Shown here: in pieces, positions 17,689 through 26,136 of the stretch
How positions within the stretch are numbered: the first letter of the stretch is position 1
Layout: each line of letters starts with the position of its first letter
NCBI RefSeq assembly: GCF_004000905.1
Contig: NZ_BIMD01000034.1
Coordinates: forward strand, 1 to 63,665
Direction of reading: 5' to 3'
Source: Paenibacillus humicus NBRC 102415
GTDB taxonomy: Bacteria; Bacillota; Bacilli; Paenibacillales; Paenibacillaceae
Length of the DNA: 63,665 bases
Notes under the pieces: model-generated
The model's database searches: none
Told to the model about the DNA's origin: nothing
What the model saw: the letters and a program-made list of their open reading frames with translations, nothing else
Program-made: the position numbers and the translations under genes

Positions 17689-17992
17689 GATAAATTCTCC
17701 TTCCGAATGTCGAGAATTTTATAGGAAATATAGACTAATTTAGGTATCTAAGATTATAATTCAAATGCCTAAATAAGGATATATTTCGGCAAAAAATAGT
17801 TCTAGATAGCTGATATCCCCTTCAAATCAGAAGTAATTATGAGAATGTATAACGATATATCAATATTCTCTAAATGTTATTTCACATTCCGTCCTGAAAA
17901 TAGAGTTAAATTTCAGACCTAAGACCTAAAAAAAACGATTCCAATTGCCGAATCACTACTACATAGAGCAACGGACGGAGGGCGGAGCAGGC
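17689..17992. promoter_or_regulatory. AT-rich divergent promoter region between the giant gene and pilB
   Basis: This 304-base gap is far richer in A and T than its flanks. For pilB, TAGACT (17731-17736) and TATAAT (17755-17760) are 18 bases apart. The motif CCTAA or its complement occurs at least four times: in TTTAGGT near 17740, GCCTAAA near 17765, and a tandem ACCTAAG-ACCTAAA near 17919-17932. These could be regulator sites. No gene was seen. Confidence 0.5.
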
Positions 17993-19657
17993 ATGAGCAT
18001 GGGGAAAAAGAGGCTGGGCGACCTGCTTGTGGAGAGCGGCGTCATTACGGAGGCGGAGCTTCAGGAAGCGCTGCGAGAGCAGGGGAAATCCAAGCAGAAG
18101 CTTGGGGACCTTCTGATCGCGCAGGGATATATTACGGAGCAGCAGCTCATCGAAGTGCTGGAGTTCCAGCTTGGCATCCCGCATGTCAGCTTGTTCAAAT
18201 ATCAGATCGACCCTTCGATCGCCCAGATCATTCCGGAGAGCCTTGCCCGCCGCTATCAGGTCATTCCGCTGCATAAGGAAGGCGGCAAGCTGATGGTCGC
18301 CATGGCGGACCCGCTCGACTACTTCGCGATCGAGGAGCTGCGGATGAGCACCGGCTTCCGGATCGAGCCGGCGATCTCCAGCAAGGAGGAGCTGAACCGG
18401 GCGATCGCCCGGTTCTACGGCTTGCAGGATTCCATGAGCCAGATCATGGGCGACCTGCCGCTGCAGGAAGACATTGGAGAAATGGAGATCACCGACGAGG
18501 ACTCACCGGTCGTGCGCCTGGTAAACGGCATGATTCAGCAGGCGGTCCAGCTCCAGGTATCCGACATCCACGTCGATCCCGGCGAGAGCCAGGTCGTCAT
18601 CCGCTACCGGATCGACGGCATGCTGCGTTCGGAGCGGGTCATTCCGAAGCAGATGCAGGGCTTCATTACGGCACGTCTCAAGATCATGGCCCGGCTCAAC
18701 ATCGCGGAACGCCGGCTGCCTCAGGACGGACGCATCAAGATGCAGGTGGATTACCGCACCGTCGATATCCGCGTCTCGTCGCTCCCGACGATACACGGCG
18801 AAAAGCTCGTGCTCCGGATTCTGGATCTCAGCGTCGGCGTCAAGGGCATCGACCAGCTCGGCTTCAGCGCTCCGAACTACAGCCTCTTCAAAGGCATGGT
18901 GGAGTCGCCTTACGGCATCGTGCTTCTGACCGGGCCTACCGGCAGCGGCAAAACGACGACCCTCTACTCTGCGCTCCAGCATCTCAACAAGGACAGCGAA
19001 AACATCATCACCGTCGAGGATCCGGTCGAGTACCAGCTTGACGGCATCAACCAGGTCCACGTCAATCCGGCGATCGGCCTGACGTTCGCGGCCGGCCTGC
19101 GCTCGATTCTCCGGCAGGATCCCAATATCGTCATGGTCGGGGAAATACGGGATTCGGAGACGGCGGAGATCGCCATCCGCGCCTCGCTCACGGGCCATCT
19201 CGTGCTGTCGACGCTGCATACGAACGACGCGGTCAGCACGGTGACCCGGTTCCGGGACATGGGCATCGCCCCTTACCTGATTGCCAGCTCGCTCGTCGGC
19301 GTCGTCGCGCAGCGGCTCGTGCGCCGGGTGTGCCCCGACTGCAGGCAGGCGCATGCGCCGACGGAGCAGGAAGCCATCCTGCTCCGCAGCTACGGCGTGG
19401 AGACGGATACGCTGTATCGCGGCGCCGGCTGCGGCAGCTGCAGCAAGACCGGCTACCGCGGACGGATCGCCATCCACGAGGTGCTGGCCGTCTCGGACGA
19501 GCTGCGCCGGATGATCGGCGGCGAGGCGTCGGTGCTGGAGCTGCGAGCCGCTGCGGAGCGGGCCGGGCTGACAGGCCTCCTGCAGGATGGCATGGAGAAG
19601 GTGCGTCAGGGTCTGACCACGCTCCAGGAGGTCATGCGCGAGGCGGTCATGCAGTAA
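17993..19657 (+). CDS. pilB: Type IV pilus assembly ATPase PilB with MshEN c-di-GMP-binding motif
   Basis: A 554-residue hexameric ATPase that drives pilus extension. Residues 7-59 hold two 24-residue MshEN units, RLG...L...L..Q (7-30) and KLG...L...L..Q (36-59), five residues apart, the pattern known to bind cyclic di-GMP. The core has the GspE fold: Walker A GPTGSGKT near 314, Asp box VEDPVEY, Walker B NIVMVGEIRD, His box LSTLHTND, and a four-cysteine zinc knuckle (CPDC near 447, CGSC near 479). ATG 17993 follows GGAGGGCGGAGC; ATG 17999 is also possible. It heads pilB-pilT-pilC-pilA-pilD-pilMN-pilO. Confidence 0.93.
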   Translation: MSMGKKRLGDLLVESGVITEAELQEALREQGKSKQKLGDLLIAQGYITEQQLIEVLEFQLGIPHVSLFKYQIDPSIAQIIPESLARRYQVIPLHKEGGKLMVAMADPLDYFAIEELRMSTGFRIEPAISSKEELNRAIARFYGLQDSMSQIMGDLPLQEDIGEMEITDEDSPVVRLVNGMIQQAVQLQVSDIHVDPGESQVVIRYRIDGMLRSERVIPKQMQGFITARLKIMARLNIAERRLPQDGRIKMQVDYRTVDIRVSSLPTIHGEKLVLRILDLSVGVKGIDQLGFSAPNYSLFKGMVESPYGIVLLTGPTGSGKTTTLYSALQHLNKDSENIITVEDPVEYQLDGINQVHVNPAIGLTFAAGLRSILRQDPNIVMVGEIRDSETAEIAIRASLTGHLVLSTLHTNDAVSTVTRFRDMGIAPYLIASSLVGVVAQRLVRRVCPDCRQAHAPTEQEAILLRSYGVETDTLYRGAGCGSCSKTGYRGRIAIHEVLAVSDELRRMIGGEASVLELRAAAERAGLTGLLQDGMEKVRQGLTTLQEVMREAVMQ

Positions 19658-19754
19658 GAGCAAGAGGCCTTCTTTAAGAAACGAAGAGGCTCCGCGTTGT
19701 CGACATGGGGAACGGGAAGGAACCGAGAAAGAGCATGAGACAGGAGAGATGGCG

Positions 19755-20798
19755 ATGAAGCAGCCGCTGGACAGGATGCTGGAGCTGCTTGGCGAAGCCC
19801 GCCGCAGAGGAAGCTCCGATCTTCATTTGTCGCCTGGCGCGCCTCCGATGCTGAGGACGGCCGGACGGCTGGAGAGCTGGGGAGCGCCGCTCACCGCTGC
19901 GGAGGCGGAGGCGATGATCCTGCCGCTGCTCGGCAGCGGGATGGAGACCAGCCTCCGCGAGCAAGGCGAGGCCGATCTCGCTTATGAAGCCGATGGGACG
20001 AGGTTCCGCCTCCATGCGTTCCGGCAGCGGGGAGGCATCAGTCTCGCCGCGCGGGTCATCCCGGCCTCGGTGCCTTCGCTGGAAGAGCTCGGAGTGCCTG
20101 TTATCGCCCGGGAGTGGGCGGAGCGCCGCCAAGGGCTGCTGCTCGTCACCGGTCCGACGGGAAGCGGCAAGTCGTCCACGCTGGCTTCGTTGATCGGACA
20201 TATCAACCGGACGTCGGGCCGCCATATCGTGACGCTGGAGGATCCGGTCGAGTACGTCCACCCCCATGGAAAGTCCCTGATCGATCAGCGGGAGGTCGGA
20301 ATCGACACAGCCAGCTTCGAGAGCGGACTGCGCGCGGCGATGCGGGAGGCGCCGGATGTCATCCTGGTCGGCGAAATGCGAGATCCGGAGACGATGGCCG
20401 CCGCTCTGACGGCGGCGGAGACGGGCCATCTCGTCCTGTCGACGCTGCATACGGCCGACGCGCCGCAGACGGTGGACCGGATCATCGATTCGTTTCCGGC
20501 ATCCAGGCAAGGGCAGATCCGCTCCCAGCTCGCCTCGCTGCTCATTGCGGTGCAGTCGCAGCGGCTGCTGCGGCGCGCGGACGGCACGGGCCGTCTGTGC
20601 GCGGCGGAGATCATGGTGAATACACCGGCAGTGGCGAACCTGATCCGGACGGAGAAGGTTCATCAGCTCCGCAGCGTCATGCAGACCGGCAGGGCGCAAG
20701 GCATGTGCACGCTGGAGGGGAGCGTGCGGACGCTGCTCCAGCAGGGATTGGCCGATCCGGCGGAAGCCAGGGCTTATTTGAGCGAAAGGGGCGAGTGA
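19755..20798 (+). CDS. pilT: Type IV pilus retraction ATPase PilT
   Basis: A 347-residue retraction ATPase. It begins near LGEARRRGSSDLHLSPGAPPMLR, the PilT N-terminal PAS-like domain, then Walker A GPTGSGKS near residue 134, Asp box LEDPVEY, Walker B DVILVGEMRD and His box LSTLHTADA. Its presence implies retractile pili and possible twitching motility. ATG 19755 is preferred over ATG 19749 because CAGGAGAG (19741-19748) is then properly spaced. It lies 97 bases after pilB and three bases before the pilC start. Length is typical of PilT. Confidence 0.92.
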   Translation: MKQPLDRMLELLGEARRRGSSDLHLSPGAPPMLRTAGRLESWGAPLTAAEAEAMILPLLGSGMETSLREQGEADLAYEADGTRFRLHAFRQRGGISLAARVIPASVPSLEELGVPVIAREWAERRQGLLLVTGPTGSGKSSTLASLIGHINRTSGRHIVTLEDPVEYVHPHGKSLIDQREVGIDTASFESGLRAAMREAPDVILVGEMRDPETMAAALTAAETGHLVLSTLHTADAPQTVDRIIDSFPASRQGQIRSQLASLLIAVQSQRLLRRADGTGRLCAAEIMVNTPAVANLIRTEKVHQLRSVMQTGRAQGMCTLEGSVRTLLQQGLADPAEARAYLSERGE

Positions 20799-20801
20799 CG
20801 C

Positions 20802-22009
20802 TTGGCGCAATTTCAATATCACGTCAAGAGCGGCAGCGGCAAGCAGCTGAAGGGCATGCTCACGGCGATGGACAAGCCGTCCGCCATGGAAGAGCTGCGG
20901 CGGCGCGGCCTCATCGTCCTTTCGCTGGATGAGCATCGGAACACCGTCCTCAACATGGACATCTATATCGGCAATCCGGTCAAGACGGCTCACTTCATCG
21001 TCTACTGCCGCCAGTTCGCCACCCTGATCCGCGCCGGAGTCACCATCGTGGATGCGACCGAGATTCTCGCGCAGCAGACGGAGAGCAAGGCGCTGCGCAA
21101 GGCTTTGCAGGATGTGCACTCCGCCCTGCTGAGGGGCACCTCGTTTTCCCAGGCCGCGCAGGATCACAAGCGGATTTTTCCGGTCATGTTCACGAGCATG
21201 ATTCGGGCCGGCGAAGAATCCGGCGACCTGGAAGGGACGCTTGAGAGGCTGGCGACCTTCTTCGAGAAGGGGCATGTGACGCGGGAGAAGATCAAGTCGG
21301 CGCTCACGTATCCGGTCATTGTCGGCATTCTGGCGATCGCGGCGGTCGTGTACCTGCTGAAGGCGATCGTGCCGCAGTTCGTCGCGATGTTCGAGTCGAT
21401 GAACGCGGAGCTGCCGGCGATCACCAAGATCGTCATGGGGATGAGCAAAAGCGTCGAGAACCAGTGGTACATCTGGATCCTCGTCGCGATCGTGCTTGTC
21501 GGCGGGGTATACGGCATTTCGCGGACGGAGCGGGGCGGCTACGGTCTCGATTACCTCAAGCTCAAGATGCCGGTATTCGGCAAGCTGCAGCAAAAGGGCG
21601 CTATCGCCCAGGTGTCGCGAACGCTGTCCTCGTTGTATGCAAGCGCGGTTCCGATGCTCCAGTCTCTCCACATCGTGGAGGAGGCGGTCGGCAACCGGGT
21701 CATTGCCGGGTATCTGCGCAAATCGGCGGACTCGTTGAGGCGGGGCAACCCGCTGTCGGAGCCGCTCAAGAAGGCATGGGTGTTCCCGCCGCTGGTGACG
21801 CAGATGATCGCGATCGGCGAGGAGACCGGGGCGCTCGACCAAATGCTCGCCAAGGTGGCGGACTTTTACGAGATGGACGTCGACAACACCGTCGACTGCT
21901 GAAGTCGCTGATCGAACCGCTGCTGATCGTGTTCCTGGCGGGAATCGTAGGGCTGATCGTCGCGGCGATCATGCTGCCGATGTTCAGCTTGTACGGGCAG
22001 ATGGGATAG
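20802..22009 (+). pseudogene. pilC: Type IV pilus platform protein PilC, interrupted by an apparent one-base deletion
   Basis: PilC/GspF inner-membrane platform protein. The first frame (TTG 20802, stop 21902) gives 366 residues with two GspF domains: FCRQF-like YCRQFATLIRAG near residue 70 and TLSSLYASAVPMLQSL near 270. It stops right after FYEMDVDNTVD. The family continues ...LKSLIEPLLIVFLAGIVGLIVAAIMLPMF, and exactly this sequence follows in the -1 frame from 21899 to 22009. Joining the two gives about 402 residues, the normal length. The region 21897-21898 has two bases where a codon is expected. So either the gene is broken, losing its last membrane helix, or the base call is wrong. Confidence 0.88.
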
Positions 22010-22059
22010 ACAACAAGAATGAATGACATAGATGGATGGGCAGCTTGGAAGGCAAGGCG

Positions 22060-22084
22060 GGGCATGCAGTGAACCCTGATGCCC
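22060..22084 (+). other. Small hairpin between pilC and pilA
   Basis: GGGCAT-G-CAG (22060-22069) pairs with CTG-ATGCCC (22076-22084) apart from one bulged G. It lies about 40 bases upstream of the pilA start and has no T-run. It could protect the 5' end of a processed pilin message or be chance. Confidence 0.4.
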
Positions 22085-22122
22085 TTGAGAATGACAACAA
22101 AATGAATATGGGAGTGATCGAG

Positions 22123-22605
22123 ATGACAGCAGTATTGAAACGTCTGAAGAAGGACGAGAAGGGCTTCACGCTGATCGAGCTTTTGGCGGTTATCGTTATT
22201 TTGGGTATTATTGCGGCGATTGCGATTCCTGTTATTGGAAACATCTTGAGCAAAAACAAAGAAAAATCGGATTTTCAAACTGCTAGACAAATTTATGATG
22301 CAGCACGTTTATACGTAACGACCGAAAAAAATGGGGATTTTAAAGGGGTCGAAGTACCAATTGTAACTACTGGGACTACAAATGATGATCTGCAGGACAA
22401 AGGATACTTAGATAAAAATATAACCCTGCCAAGTTCTAAAGCTCCTATTAGCGCTGGCATTGTGAAGTTTCAAGCCGATGGACAGCTTTTGTATGTATCC
22501 ATTGTAACGGGAGCTTCACCTAATGAAGTAACAAAGTTTTATAAAGGCAGTGATGTTATTAAAGGCGAGGGCGAGTCTGTAACAAGTGCGCCTACTAATC
22601 CCTAA
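22123..22605 (+). CDS. pilA: Major type IV pilin PilA
   Basis: A 160-residue prepilin. A 14-residue leader (ending KKDEKG) precedes FTLIELLAVIVILGIIAAIAIPVI, with Glu at +5, the classic type IVa N-terminus. The rest is a soluble domain rich in Lys, Asp and Thr without any cysteine, unlike ComGC-type competence pilins that carry a disulfide. ATG 22123 follows GGGAG (22110-22114); in-frame ATGs lie upstream but give long leaders. From about 22190 onward the DNA turns AT-rich with A/T-ending codons, unlike all neighbours. Its place between pilC and pilD and its size make it the likely main pilus subunit. Confidence 0.88.
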   Translation: MTAVLKRLKKDEKGFTLIELLAVIVILGIIAAIAIPVIGNILSKNKEKSDFQTARQIYDAARLYVTTEKNGDFKGVEVPIVTTGTTNDDLQDKGYLDKNITLPSSKAPISAGIVKFQADGQLLYVSIVTGASPNEVTKFYKGSDVIKGEGESVTSAPTNP

Positions 22606-22614
22606 AAACATTTA

Positions 22615-23385
22615 ATGACCTTCCTCTTCACTTTATACCTCTTCCTCATAGGCCTCGCCTGCGGCTCGTTCTTCAACGTCGTCGGCCTGCGCGTGCCGCT
22701 CGGCCAGTCGCTCGTCGCGCCGCCGTCGAGCTGCCCGTCCTGCGGGCAGCGGCTCGCCGCGCGGGACCTCGTGCCCGTGCTGAGCTATGCGCTCAGCCGG
22801 GGACGCTGCCGACACTGCGCTGCGCCGGTGTCGGCGCTCTATCCGGCCGGCGAGCTGGCGGCCGGCCTGCTGTTCGTCTGGGCCTACCTCCGGTTCGGCC
22901 TGACGGCACAGGGGGCGATCGGCGCGCTGCTGGCCAGCCTCTCCGTCATCGTCACCGTGTCGGACATCCGCTATATGCGGATCCCCAACAAGGTGCTGCT
23001 GGCTTTTGCGCCGGTGCTTCTGGCGCTGCGCATTCTCTACCCCGGCGAGCATTCCATCCTCTATTACCTGCTGGGCGCATTGGCCGGCGGAGGCCTTCTG
23101 CTCGCCGTCGCCTTGATAAGCCGGGGAGGGATGGGCCTCGGCGACGTCAAGCTGCTCGCGGTGATCGGCCTCGCGCTCGGCTGGCCGGGAACGCTGCTGG
23201 CGCTCATGATCGGCAGCCTGGCAGGCACGCTCGGCGGGAGCATCCAGCTCCGGGCCGACAAACGAAGCGGCGACGGAAGTGCCCGGCAGCCGATTCCGTT
23301 CGGGCCGTACCTGGCGCTGGGCGCGCTCATTGCCTACGGCTGCGGAGATGCGCTGATTGACGGTTACCTGAATTTATTTACGTAG
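22615..23385 (+). CDS. pilD: Prepilin leader peptidase / N-methyltransferase PilD
   Basis: A 256-residue integral membrane enzyme of family A24. It cuts prepilins after the leader glycine and methylates the new N-terminus. The N-terminal domain has the two zinc CxxC pairs (CPSC near 40, CRHC near 63), followed by membrane helices and the two catalytic aspartates, in VSDIRYMRIPN near 121 and GMGLGDVK near 180. The ATG at 22615 has only a weak Shine-Dalgarno and lies nine bases after pilA, so coupling to pilA is likely. It should process all three prepilins of this island. Confidence 0.93.
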   Translation: MTFLFTLYLFLIGLACGSFFNVVGLRVPLGQSLVAPPSSCPSCGQRLAARDLVPVLSYALSRGRCRHCAAPVSALYPAGELAAGLLFVWAYLRFGLTAQGAIGALLASLSVIVTVSDIRYMRIPNKVLLAFAPVLLALRILYPGEHSILYYLLGALAGGGLLLAVALISRGGMGLGDVKLLAVIGLALGWPGTLLALMIGSLAGTLGGSIQLRADKRSGDGSARQPIPFGPYLALGALIAYGCGDALIDGYLNLFT

Positions 23386-23394
23386 CGGGAAGTG

Positions 23395-24927
23395 ATGATA
23401 CCTATGCTCGCAATGGGCAGCAAGCGGATCGGGATGACGGTGGACGCCTCCGGAATCCGGTATGCGACTCTACGGAAGAAAAATGGATGGGAGATCGAGA
23501 AGACCGGCTTCTACCCGTTCCCGCCCGGGCTCATCGAGCAGGACGGAATCATCAATGGTGAAAGCCTGCGCATCTCCATCCGCCAATGGGCCAAGGAGGA
23601 GCGGCTGCAGGGGGCTTCGGCCATTCTCGCCGTGCCGACTTCCCAGGTCATCGTCCGGCGGCTTACGATTCCGGCGGTGAATGACAGGGAGCTTCGCGAG
23701 CTCATCCACCTCGAGGTGGAGACGGCGATGCATCTTCCCTTCGACAATCCCGTCTATGATTACGTGCCGGTCGTTCGCGGAGAGGAGACAACGCAGGTTC
23801 TCGTCTACGCAGCTCCGCGCAGCTGGATCGATCCGCTCGTCTCCATGCTCCGGGAAGCCCGGATCAAGGTTGTCGGCACGGGCATCGCGGCGACGGCCAT
23901 CCAGGGAGCGGTGAATCCGCTCAACCTGGAGCCGCCTTCGGGACATATGTACATTCATCTCAAGGGCGCTTCGGTGGAAATCGCCATGTTCCATGAGGGA
24001 AATCCCGTCTTCATCCGTTCCATTGACGAAGACGGAACCTCGGAAGGGCTGAGCGGCCTGCGCGTCGGAGAGCTGACGGCCGAAATCTCGCGGATGCTCA
24101 GCTTCTACCAGTTCGGCATCCATGAAGGAAGCTACAAGATTACGAAGGGCATCCTGTCCGGCGGAGGCGACAGCGCCAAGACGCTGCTGAACGCCTTGCG
24201 CCAAGCGCTGCCTGACGTGGACTTCTATGAAACGGGAGCGGCCTCCATCGCGGCCGGGATGGATTCCGACATCGCCGAGAACTATATGGTGCCCGGCGGC
24301 CTGCTCGTCCGCAGCGACTCGGTTCGGCGGCTGACGCTGCTTCCCCGCATCGACCGCGAGACCCGCTATGCCCCGCTGGTCGTGTCGCTGATCGCGGTCG
24401 CCTGGATCGCTTGCGCCGCTTTGTCCGTCTACGGCTATACGGCTGCTGCAACAGACGCGTCCCGCAAGGAAGAGCGGAAGCTCGCCTTGAGCCAGGAGCA
24501 GCTTGCCCTTCAGCGGCAGATCAGCAAGGCAGGCAGCTCCGCGGCAAGCGGCTCCGATCCGTATGAGCTAGCCGAGCAGCTGCGCGCCTCCAAGCAGGAT
24601 GTCGCCGCTCTGGCCCGCGGTCTGGAGGAAATCCTGCCGCCTGCTTCCCGGCTCATCAACTTCCGGTATGCCAAGGGCGGCCAGCTCCTCGTCGACGTCC
24701 GGATGGCGGCGCTGGGCGATGCCTCGAAATACCTGTTCGATCTTCGGAGGGTTTCCTGGATTGCCCATGCGGAGATGAACACGATCGCTGCCGCCGACTC
24801 GGGAGCCGTCCTTGGCTCGGGCGATACCCCAACCGCTTCGGCCTTCACCGTTTCTTATTCCATCCGTATCCTGCCGGCCGATCAACAGCAAGGGAAGGAG
24901 GCGACAGCCGATGGCACGGCGCCGTAA
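23395..24927 (+). CDS. pilM: Fused PilM-PilN type IV pilus alignment protein
   Basis: About 510 residues. Residues 1-320 are an actin-like PilM domain (IGMTVDASGIRYATL at the start, LAVPTSQVIVRRLTIP, and GGGDSAKTLLNAL for nucleotide binding). Unlike ordinary PilM (about 350 residues) the chain goes on with a membrane helix (about 327-348, PLVVSLIAVAWIACAALSVYGY), a coiled coil, and a PilN-like ferredoxin fold domain (ILPPASRLINFRY...DASKYLFDLRRVSWIAHAEM). So PilM and PilN seem fused, which would link the cytoplasmic ring directly to the PilO partner. GTG 23392, ATG 23395 and ATG 23404 are all possible starts. It overlaps pilO by 17 bases. Confidence 0.82.
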   Translation: MIPMLAMGSKRIGMTVDASGIRYATLRKKNGWEIEKTGFYPFPPGLIEQDGIINGESLRISIRQWAKEERLQGASAILAVPTSQVIVRRLTIPAVNDRELRELIHLEVETAMHLPFDNPVYDYVPVVRGEETTQVLVYAAPRSWIDPLVSMLREARIKVVGTGIAATAIQGAVNPLNLEPPSGHMYIHLKGASVEIAMFHEGNPVFIRSIDEDGTSEGLSGLRVGELTAEISRMLSFYQFGIHEGSYKITKGILSGGGDSAKTLLNALRQALPDVDFYETGAASIAAGMDSDIAENYMVPGGLLVRSDSVRRLTLLPRIDRETRYAPLVVSLIAVAWIACAALSVYGYTAAATDASRKEERKLALSQEQLALQRQISKAGSSAASGSDPYELAEQLRASKQDVAALARGLEEILPPASRLINFRYAKGGQLLVDVRMAALGDASKYLFDLRRVSWIAHAEMNTIAAADSGAVLGSGDTPTASAFTVSYSIRILPADQQQGKEATADGTAP

Positions 24928-25702
24928 TACGCTTATCCTGCTGACGGCGGTCATTCTGTTCCTGCTTCTGCTGCTGTACGCCTTCTACTTCGTCAAGCCG
25001 GCCTTTGACAAGTCCGCGGCTATGGATGGAGAGATCGCCCAGCAAGAGAGGCTGACCGAAGTGCTGCGCAAGAAGCTGGCGGAAAAACAGACTGCAGCCG
25101 AAACCCGTCCTGTCGACGGCGTCCAGGGAGCGCTGCCTTACTGGGACAACACCGAGCAGCTGGCGCTTGATCTCGAGCGGATCGGCACCGAGGCCAAGGT
25201 GAGCCATGCTTCGCTGAGCTTCACCGGCGATTTGTCCGCGTCGGAGCCGCTGGTTGGACGCAGCGGGACGGCAGCCGGAACCGCCAGCGTCCAAGGCGCT
25301 GTCTCCGGCTCCGAAGCGGGCTCGGCGGCGGCGCCTGATGCCTCCGCTTCATCCGATCCTCTGACGGCTGCCGCGGAGGGCCAGTCGGCCTCGCCGGAAG
25401 GGGCTGCCCCAGATCAGGCCGGCCAAGCCCAAGCGGCAGCGGCCGAACCCCGCAAGCTGCAGGTCGCTGCGGTAATCAAGGGAAGCTACGAGTCCATATT
25501 GGCTTACGTGGAGCAGGTGAACCTCATGGAGCGGATCACGACCGTCGACTCGCTCGAGATTGCCCGAGGCGCCTCCGGCTCGGAGGACGGACGGGAGCTG
25601 ACCGTGAACTTCGCCTTCACGGCTTATTTCGATCCTTCCTACCGCAGCCAGGTGGAGAGCGCGCTGCTCCCTTACGCCGATTCTTCCGCACCTTCTCACT
25701 AA
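24911..25702 (+). CDS. pilO: PilO-like type IV pilus alignment protein
   Basis: A 263-residue bitopic protein: a basic start, one long membrane helix (TLILLTAVILFLLLLLYAFYF), a coiled coil (about 35-65), an Ala/Ser/Gly-rich linker (about 110-180) and a C-terminal domain with the GSYESILAYVEQVNLMERI pattern of PilO. In other bacteria PilO pairs with PilN to connect the inner-membrane ring to the rest of the pilus machine. ATG 24911 follows AAGGAGG by nine bases; it overlaps the end of pilM/N. It is the last gene before a strong terminator. Confidence 0.8.
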   Translation: MARRRNTLILLTAVILFLLLLLYAFYFVKPAFDKSAAMDGEIAQQERLTEVLRKKLAEKQTAAETRPVDGVQGALPYWDNTEQLALDLERIGTEAKVSHASLSFTGDLSASEPLVGRSGTAAGTASVQGAVSGSEAGSAAAPDASASSDPLTAAAEGQSASPEGAAPDQAGQAQAAAAEPRKLQVAAVIKGSYESILAYVEQVNLMERITTVDSLEIARGASGSEDGRELTVNFAFTAYFDPSYRSQVESALLPYADSSAPSH

Positions 25703-25723
25703 TAGGCACCAAGCTCCAACTCC

Positions 25724-25749
25724 AGCCGGTCCTCCAGGACCGGCTTTTT
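25724..25749 (+). terminator. Rho-independent terminator ending the pil operon
   Basis: Perfect 10-bp stem AGCCGGTCCT (25724-25733) and AGGACCGGCT (25736-25745) with a two-base loop core, then five T. It is the right border of the pilus island. Confidence 0.93.
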
Positions 25750-26034
25750 CGCGTCCTTTCGGCCCCGAAGCTTCGACTCCGGCATGCCTTCTTTCGCCTT
25801 ATACCCGATTATGCCAAAAACTTTTCCCCTGATCTCCTTCAATCCCGACAGGCGCCACCTCCATTCGACGCGTTAAGCAATGAACTAAATCCCGTTAAGA
25901 ATCTTCCAGAAGGTGGAATTTGTTACATGGCCTGCAACGTATGGGGGCTGCCGCGAAGCCCGCCGCCTCAAGCGCGGCAAGCTTTCTCGCCTGACGCCGA
26001 CAATCGCGCGCGGTGCATTCGCCAAGCCGGAGGT

Positions 26035-26102
26035 TTTGTCGGAAAAAACTTTTGGCGCGGACCCTTGTTCTGACAAACTTTCTTAAAACGGCCCTCTATA
26101 AT
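26035..26102 (+). promoter_or_regulatory. Spo0A-type spoIIE promoter with 21-bp spacing
   Basis: A -35-like CTGACA (26070-26075) and a perfect TATAAT (26097-26102) are separated by 21 bases, the unusual spacing known for the Spo0A-activated SigA promoters of spoIIE and spoIIG. Possible 0A boxes, close to TTTGTCGAA, are TTTGTCGGA (26035-26043, plus strand) and TTTGTCAGA (26069-26077, minus strand), the latter overlapping the -35. Confidence 0.75.
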
Positions 26103-26136
26103 CAGACCTACACAAAGCGGAAATGGTGGTGCCGGT

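Larger units (their letters stand above)
25703..26136. other. Intergenic region with terminator and spoIIE control region
   Basis: The 434-base gap holds the pilO terminator at its left end and the spoIIE promoter at its right end, each listed separately. The middle has GC-rich short inverted segments near 25950-25985 but no open gene and no tRNA, although in B. subtilis tRNA genes lie just upstream of spoIIE. Confidence 0.6.

Noticed and set aside
19674-21842. Long minus-strand open frame (722 codons) opposite pilT and pilC
   Set aside because: Shadow of two clear genes; the composition is typical of antisense GC-rich frames.
21885-21910. Programmed frameshifting in pilC
   Set aside because: No slippery heptamer or following pseudoknot is visible; a deletion or sequencing error is simpler.
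25750-26034. Possible tRNA genes upstream of spoIIE, as in B. subtilis
   Set aside because: No T-loop GTTCGAATC-like sequence with matching acceptor arms is present.
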